Assembly (NCBI GenBank): GCA_030142905.1
Contig: JASJOG010000108.1
Span: forward strand, 759,001-823,000
Source: Heliopora coerulea
Taxonomy: Eukaryota > Cnidaria > Anthozoa > Scleralcyonacea > Helioporidae
Direction of reading: 5' to 3'
Length of the DNA stretch: 64,000 nt
The translations under genes and the position numbers were made by a program. Shown piece after piece: positions 58,389-64,000 of this stretch (its first letter is position 1; each line of letters opens with the position of its first letter). The notes under the pieces are model-generated. The model saw nothing but the letters and a program-made list of their open reading frames with translations. It was not told where the DNA came from and searched no databases.

Positions 58389-61300
58389 TTGTTGAAAAAA
58401 AGTGAAAAGTATATTCCCAAAGGAATTCTTACGCAAAGTCAAAATCGGCCAAAATGCCATTTTTCAGTTGGTGTAATACATCCCATGGGAATTCCTATTC
58501 CCAAGGGAATTAAGTTGAAAAAACGTGAAAAGTTTATTCCCAAGGGAATTCTTAACCCAAGTCAAAACTGGGTAAAATGCCATTTTTCAGTTGGTGTAAT
58601 AAATCCCAGGGGAATTCCTATTCCCAAGGGAATTAAGTTGAAAAAAAGTGAAAAGTTTATTCCCAAGGGAATTCTTACACCAAGTGAAAACTGGCCAAAA
58701 TGCCATTTTTCAGTTGGTGTAATAAATCCCAGGGGAATTCCTATTCCCAAGGGAATTAAGTTGAAAAAAAGTGAAAAGTTTATTCCCAAGGGAATTCTTA
58801 CACCAAGTGAAAACTGTGTAAAATGCCATTTTTTAGTTGGTGTAATAAATCCCAGGGGAATTCCTATTCCCAAGGGAATTAAGTTGAAAAAAGTGAAAAG
58901 TTTATTCCCAAGGGAATTCTTACACCAAGTGAAAACTGGCCAAAATGCCATTTTTCAGTTAGTGTAATAAATCCCAGGGGAATTCCTATTCCCAAGGGAA
59001 TTAAGTTGAATAAAGTGAAAAGTTTATTCCCAAGGGAATTCTTAGCCCAAGTGAAAACTGGGTAAAATGCCATTTTTCAGTTGGTGTAATAAATCCCAGG
59101 GGAATTCCTATTCCCAAGGGAATTAAGTTGAAAAAAGGTAAAAAGTTTATTCCCAAGGGAATTCTTAACCCAAGTCAAAACTGGGTAAAATGCCATTTTT
59201 CAGTTGGTGTAATAAATCCCAGGGGAATTCCTATTCCCAAGGGAATTAAGTTGAAAAAAAGTAAAAAGTTTATTCCCAAGGGAATTCTTAACCCAAGTCA
59301 AAACTGGGTAAAATGCCATTTTTCAGTTGGTGTAATAAATCCCAGGGGAATTCCTATTCCCAAGGGAATTAAGTTGAAAAAAAGTGAAAAGTTTATTCCC
59401 AAGGGAATTCTTAGCCCAAGTGAAAACTGGGTAAAATGCCATTTTTCAGTTGGTGTAATAAATCCCAGGGGAATTCCTATTCCCAAGGGAATTAAGTTGA
59501 AAAAAGTGAAAAGTTTATTCCCAAGGGAATTCTTACACCAAGTGAAAACTGGGTAAAATGCCATTTTTCAGTTGGTGTAATAAATCCCAGGGGAATTCCT
59601 ATTCCCAAGGGAATTAAGTTGAAAAAAAGTGAAAAGTTTATTCCCAAGGGAATTCTTAGCCCAAGTGAAAACTGGGTAAAATGCCATTTTTCAGTTGGTG
59701 TAATAAATCCCAGGGGAATTCCTATTCCCAAGGGAATTAAGTTGAAAAAAAGTAAAAAGTTTATTCCCAAGGGAATTCTTAACCCAAGTCAAAACTGGGT
59801 AAAATGCCATTTTTCAGTTGGTGTAATAAATCCCAGGGGAATTCCTATTCCCAAGGGAATTAAGTTGAAAAAAAGTGAAAAGTTTATTCCCAAGGGAATT
59901 CTTAGCCCAAGTGAAAACTGGGTAAAATGCCATTTTTCAGTTGGTGTAATAAATCCCAGGGGAATTCCTATTCCCAAGGGAATTAAGTTGAAAAAAGTGA
60001 AAAGTTTATTCCCAAGGGAATTCTTACACCAAGTGAAAACTGGCCAAAATGCCATTTTTCAGTTAGTGTAATAAATCCCAGGGGAATTCCTATTCCCAAG
60101 GGAATTAAGTTGAAAAAAGTGAAAAGTTTATTCCCAAGGGAATTCTTAGCCCAAGTGAAAACTGGGTAAAATGCCATTTTTCAGTTGGTGTAATAAATCC
60201 CAGGGGAATTCCTATTCCCAAGGGAATTAAGTTGAAAAAAGTGAAAAGTTTATTCCCAAGGGAATTCTTACACCAAGTGAAAACTGGCCAAAATGCCATT
60301 TTTCAGTTAGTGTAATAAATCCCAGGGGAATTCCTATTCCCAAGGGAATTAAGTTGAAAAAAGTGAAAAGTTTATTCCCAAGGGAATTCTTAGCCCAAGT
60401 GAAAACTGGGTAAAATGCCATTTTTCAGTTGGTGTAATAAATCCCAGGGGAATTCCTATTCCCAAGGGAATTAAGTTGAAAAAAAGTAAAAAGTTTATTC
60501 CCAAGGGAATTCTTAACCCAAGTCAAAACTGGGTAAAATGCCATTTTTCAGTTGGTGTAATAAATCCCAGGGGAATTCCTATTCCCAAGGGAATTAAGTT
60601 GAAAAAAAGTGAAAAGTTTATTCCCAAGGGAATTCTTAGCCCAAGTGAAAACTGGGTAAAATGCCATTTTTCAGTTGGTGTAATAAATCCCAGGGGAATT
60701 CCTATTCCCAAGGGAATTAAGTTGAAAAAAGTGAAAAGTTTATTCCCAAGGGAATTCTTACACCAAGTGAAAACTGGGTAAAATGCCATTTTTCAGTTGG
60801 TGTAATAAATCCCAGGGGAATTCCTATTCCCAAGGGAATTAAGTTGAAAAAAAGTGAAAAGTTTATTCCCAAGGGAATTCTTAGCCCAAGTGAAAACTGG
60901 GTAAAATGCCATTTTTCAGTTGGTGTAATAAATCCCAGGGGAATTCCTATTCCCAAGGGAATTCCTATTCCCAAGGGAATTAAGTTGAAAAAAAGTAAAA
61001 AGTTTATTCCCAAGGGAATTCTTAACCCAAGTCAAAACTGGGTAAAATGCCATTTTTCAGTTGGTGTAATAAATCCCAGGGGAATTCCTATTCCCAAGGG
61101 AATTAAGTTGAAAAAAAGTGAAAAGTTTATTCCCAAGGGAATTCTTAGCCCAAGTGAAAACTGGGTAAAATGCCATTTTTCAGTTGGTGTAATAAATCCC
61201 AGGGGAATTCCTATTCCCAAGGGAATTAAGTTGAAAAAAGTGAAAAGTTTATTCCCAAGGGAATTCTTACACCAAGTGAAAACTGGCCAAAATGCCATTT

Positions 61301-64000
61301 TTCAGTTAGTGTAATAAATCCCAGGGGAATTCCTATTCCCAAGGGAATTAAGTTGAAAAAAGTGAAAAGTTTATTCCCAAGGGAATTCTTACACCAAGTG
61401 AAAACTGGCCAAAATGCCATTTTTCAGTTAGTGTAATAAATCCCAGGGGAATTCCTATTCCCAAGGGAATTAAGTTGAAAAAAGTGAAAAGTTTATTCCC
61501 AAGGGAATTCTTAGCCCAAGTGAAAACTGGGTAAAATGCCATTTTTCAGTTGGTGTAATAAATCCCAGGGGAATTCCTATTCCCAAGGGAATTAAGTTGA
61601 AAAAAAGTAAAAAGTTTATTCCCAAGGGAATTCTTAACCCAAGTCAAAACTGGGTAAAATGCCATTTTTCAGTTGGTGTAATAAATCCCAGGGGAATTCC
61701 TATTCCCAAGGGAATTAAGTTGAAAAAAAGTGAAAAGTTTATTCCCAAGGGAATTCTTAGCCCAAGTGAAAACTGGGTAAAATGCCATTTTTCAGTTGGT
61801 GTAATAAATCCCAGGGGAATTCCTATTCCCAAGGGAATTAAGTTGAAAAAAGTGAAAAGTTTATTCCCAAGGGAATTCTTACACCAAGTGAAAACTGGGT
61901 AAAATGCCATTTTTCAGTTGGTGTAATAAATCCCAGGGGAATTCCTATTCCCAAGGGAATTAAGTTGAAAAAAAGTGAAAAGTTTATTCCCAAGGGAATT
62001 CTTAGCCCAAGTGAAAACTGGGTAAAATGCCATTTTTCAGTTGGTGTAATAAATCCCAGGGGAATTCCTATTCCCAAGGGAATTCCTATTCCCAAGGGAA
62101 TTAAGTTGAAAAAAAGTAAAAAGTTTATTCCCAAGGGAATTCTTAACCCAAGTCAAAACTGGGTAAAATGCCATTTTTCAGTTGGTGTAATAAATCCCAG
62201 GGGAATTCCTATTCCCAAGGGAATTAAGTTGAAAAAAAGTGAAAAGTTTATTCCCAAGGGAATTCTTAGCCCAAGTGAAAACTGGGTAAAATGCCATTTT
62301 TCAGTTGGTGTAATAAATCCCAGGGGAATTCCTATTCCCAAGGGAATTAAGTTGAAAAAAGGTAAAAAGTTTATTCCCAAGGGAATTCTTAACCCAAGTC
62401 AAAACTGGGTAAAATGCCATTTTTCAGTTGGTGTAATAAATCCCAGGGGAATTCCTATTCCCAAGGGAATTAAGTTGAAAAAAAGTGAAAAGTTTATTCC
62501 CAAGGGAATTCTTACACCAAGTGAAAACTGGCCAAAATGCCATTTTTCAGTTGATGTAATAAATCCCAGGGGAATTCCTATTCCCAAGGGAATTAAGTTG
62601 AAAAAAAGTGAAAAGTTTATTCCCAAGGGAATTCTTAGCCCAAGTGAAAACTGGGTAAAATGCCATTTTTCAGTTGGTGTAATAAATCCCAGGGGAATTC
62701 CTATTCCCAAGGGAATTAAGTTGAAAAAAAGTGAAAAGTTTATTCCCAAGGGAATTCTTACACCAAGTGAAAACTGGCCAAAATGCCATTTTTCAGTTGG
62801 TGTAATAAATCCCAGGGGAATTCCTATTCCCAAGGGAATTAAGTTGAAAAAAAGTGAAAAGTTTATTCCCAAGGGAATTCTTAGCCCAAGTGAAAACTGG
62901 GTAAAATGCCATTTTTCAGTTGGTGTAATAAATCCCAGGGGAATTCCTATTCCCAAGGGAATTAAGTTGAAAAAAAGTGAAAAGTTTATTCCCAAGGGAA
63001 TTCTTAACCCAAGTCAAAACTGGCCAAAATGCCATTTTTCAGTTGGTGTAATAAATCCCAGGGGAATTCCTATTCCCAAGGGAATTAAGTTGAAAAAAAA
63101 GTGAAAAGTTTATTCCCAAGGGAATTCTTAGCCCAAGTCAAAACTGGGTAAAATGCCATTTTTCAGTTGGTGTAATAAATCCCAGGGGAATTCCTATTCC
63201 CAAGGGAATTAAGTTGAAAAAAAGTGAAAAGTTTATTCCCAAGGGAATTCTTAGCCCAAGTCAAAACTGTGTAAAATGCCATTTTTCAGTTGGTGTAATA
63301 AATCCCAGGGGAATTCCTATTCCCAAGGGAATTAAGTTGAAAAAAAAGTGAAAAATTTATTCCCAAGGGAATTCTTAGCCCAAGTCAAAACTGGGTAAAA
63401 TGCCATTTTTCAGTTGGTGTAATAAATCCCAGGGGAATTCCTATTCCCAAGGGAATTAAGTTGAAAAAAAGTGAAAAGTTTATTCCCAAGGGAATTCTTA
63501 CACCAAGTGAAAACTGGCCAAAATGCCATTTTTCAGTTGGTGTAATAAATCCCAGGGGAATTCCTATTCCCAAGGGAATTAAGTTGAAAAAAAGTGAAAA
63601 GTTTATTCCCAAGGGAATTCTTACACCAAGTGAAAACTGTGTAAAATGCCATTTTTTAGTTGGTGTAATAAATCCCAGGGGAATTCCTATTCCCAAGGGA
63701 ATTAAGTTGAAAAAAGTGAAAAGTTTATTCCCAAGGGAATTCTTACACCAAGTGAAAACTGGCCAAAATGCCATTTTTCAGTTAGTGTAATAAATCCCAG
63801 GGGAATTCCTATTCCCAAGGGAATTAAGTTGAATAAAGTGAAAAGTTTATTCCCAAGGGAATTCTTAGCCCAAGTGAAAACTGGGTAAAATGCCATTTTT
63901 CAGTTGGTGTAATAAATCCCAGGGGAATTCCTATTCCCAAGGGAATTAAGTTGAAAAAAGGTAAAAAGTTTATTCCCAAGGGAATTCTTAACCCAAGTCA
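58389..64000. repeat. Second satellite, 122/123-bp monomers, about 46 copies, runs off the right edge
   Basis: Starts at GTTGAAAAAAAGTG next to the last 168-bp monomer, with no spacer. The period is 122 or 123 bp, depending on one A in the GTTGAAAAAA(A)GTG run. Each monomer holds three related quasi-palindromes, AATCCCAGGGGAATTCC, CTATTCCCAAGGGAATTAAG and TTTATTCCCAAGGGAATTCTT (two GAATTC sites), plus AAAATGCCATTTTTCAGTTG. The first two monomers are clearly diverged. There is no similarity to the 168-bp unit that I can see. Long open frames occur on both strands, as expected for a 3n-period repeat, not as evidence of genes. Confidence 0.96.
60476..62717. repeat. 1,121-bp higher-order duplication in the second satellite
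   Basis: Landmarks at 60476, 60717 and 60844 recur at 61597, 61838 and 61965 (offset 1,121 bp). Both copies include the rare 18-bp extra unit, where CCTATTCCCAAGGGAATT occurs twice in a row (near 60950-60980 and 62071-62101). The exact right limit is not fixed. Confidence 0.75.

Noticed and set aside
58389..64000. Repeat proteins on both strands of the second satellite
   Set aside because: Open frames on both strands come from the 123-bp period being a multiple of three; monomers of 122 bp break them regularly.
18336..64000. CRISPR array
   Set aside because: There are no unique spacers between conserved short repeats: the whole 168-bp or 123-bp unit is repeated, and the setting is eukaryotic.

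Overview
The window looks like nuclear DNA from an animal, most likely a cnidarian (anthozoan-like). The reasons are an intron-rich gene with GT/AG splice sites, a beta-1,4-galactosyltransferase of animal type, a BEL/Pao LTR retrotransposon, several pogo/Tigger and hAT DNA transposons, tRNA-like repeats and very long satellite arrays. Nothing bacterial (operons, Shine-Dalgarno sites, CRISPR) is visible. The species assignment is inference only.

Layout. (1) Positions 2-190 are a short open frame cut by the left edge. (2) Positions 663-11252 (+) hold one complete seven-exon gene for a Golgi beta-1,4-galactosyltransferase (B4GALT family, 398 aa). All six introns join in phase. Its introns are full of transposons. 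Intron 1 holds an 8-bp-TSD MITE and a decayed pogo-type element. Intron 3 holds a 3.87-kb hAT element (4951-8824, perfect 8-bp TSD) into which two different pogo/Tigger elements have inserted 7 bp apart. Intron 5 holds two tRNA-like copies flanked by a 13-bp direct repeat. (3) Positions 12074-17657 (-) are a decayed BEL/Pao retrotransposon (Gag, CCHC, protease, RT, RNase H, integrase) with several stops and two frameshifts. (4) Positions of about 17980-58384 are one continuous satellite array of 168-bp monomers, roughly 240 copies, all in the same orientation. (5) From 58389 to the right edge is a second, unrelated satellite of 122/123-bp monomers.

The satellites are the main feature. The 168-bp unit is a multiple of three with one stop-free frame, so the homogenised core (27911-40114) shows an artefactual 4,067-codon open frame. 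The array is layered: a nearly uniform core of about 28-42 kb is flanked on both sides by more diverged monomers. The two flanks share the same rare variants in the same order, although they lie 33.6 kb apart. Recent multi-monomer duplications (840, 2,522, 2,689 and 2,857 bp) can be read directly. A monomer near nucleosome length and old-outside/young-inside layering resemble centromeric or pericentromeric satellites, but centromere function is inference.

The only intact host gene I can support is the galactosyltransferase. Everything else is mobile or satellite DNA, most of it decayed.
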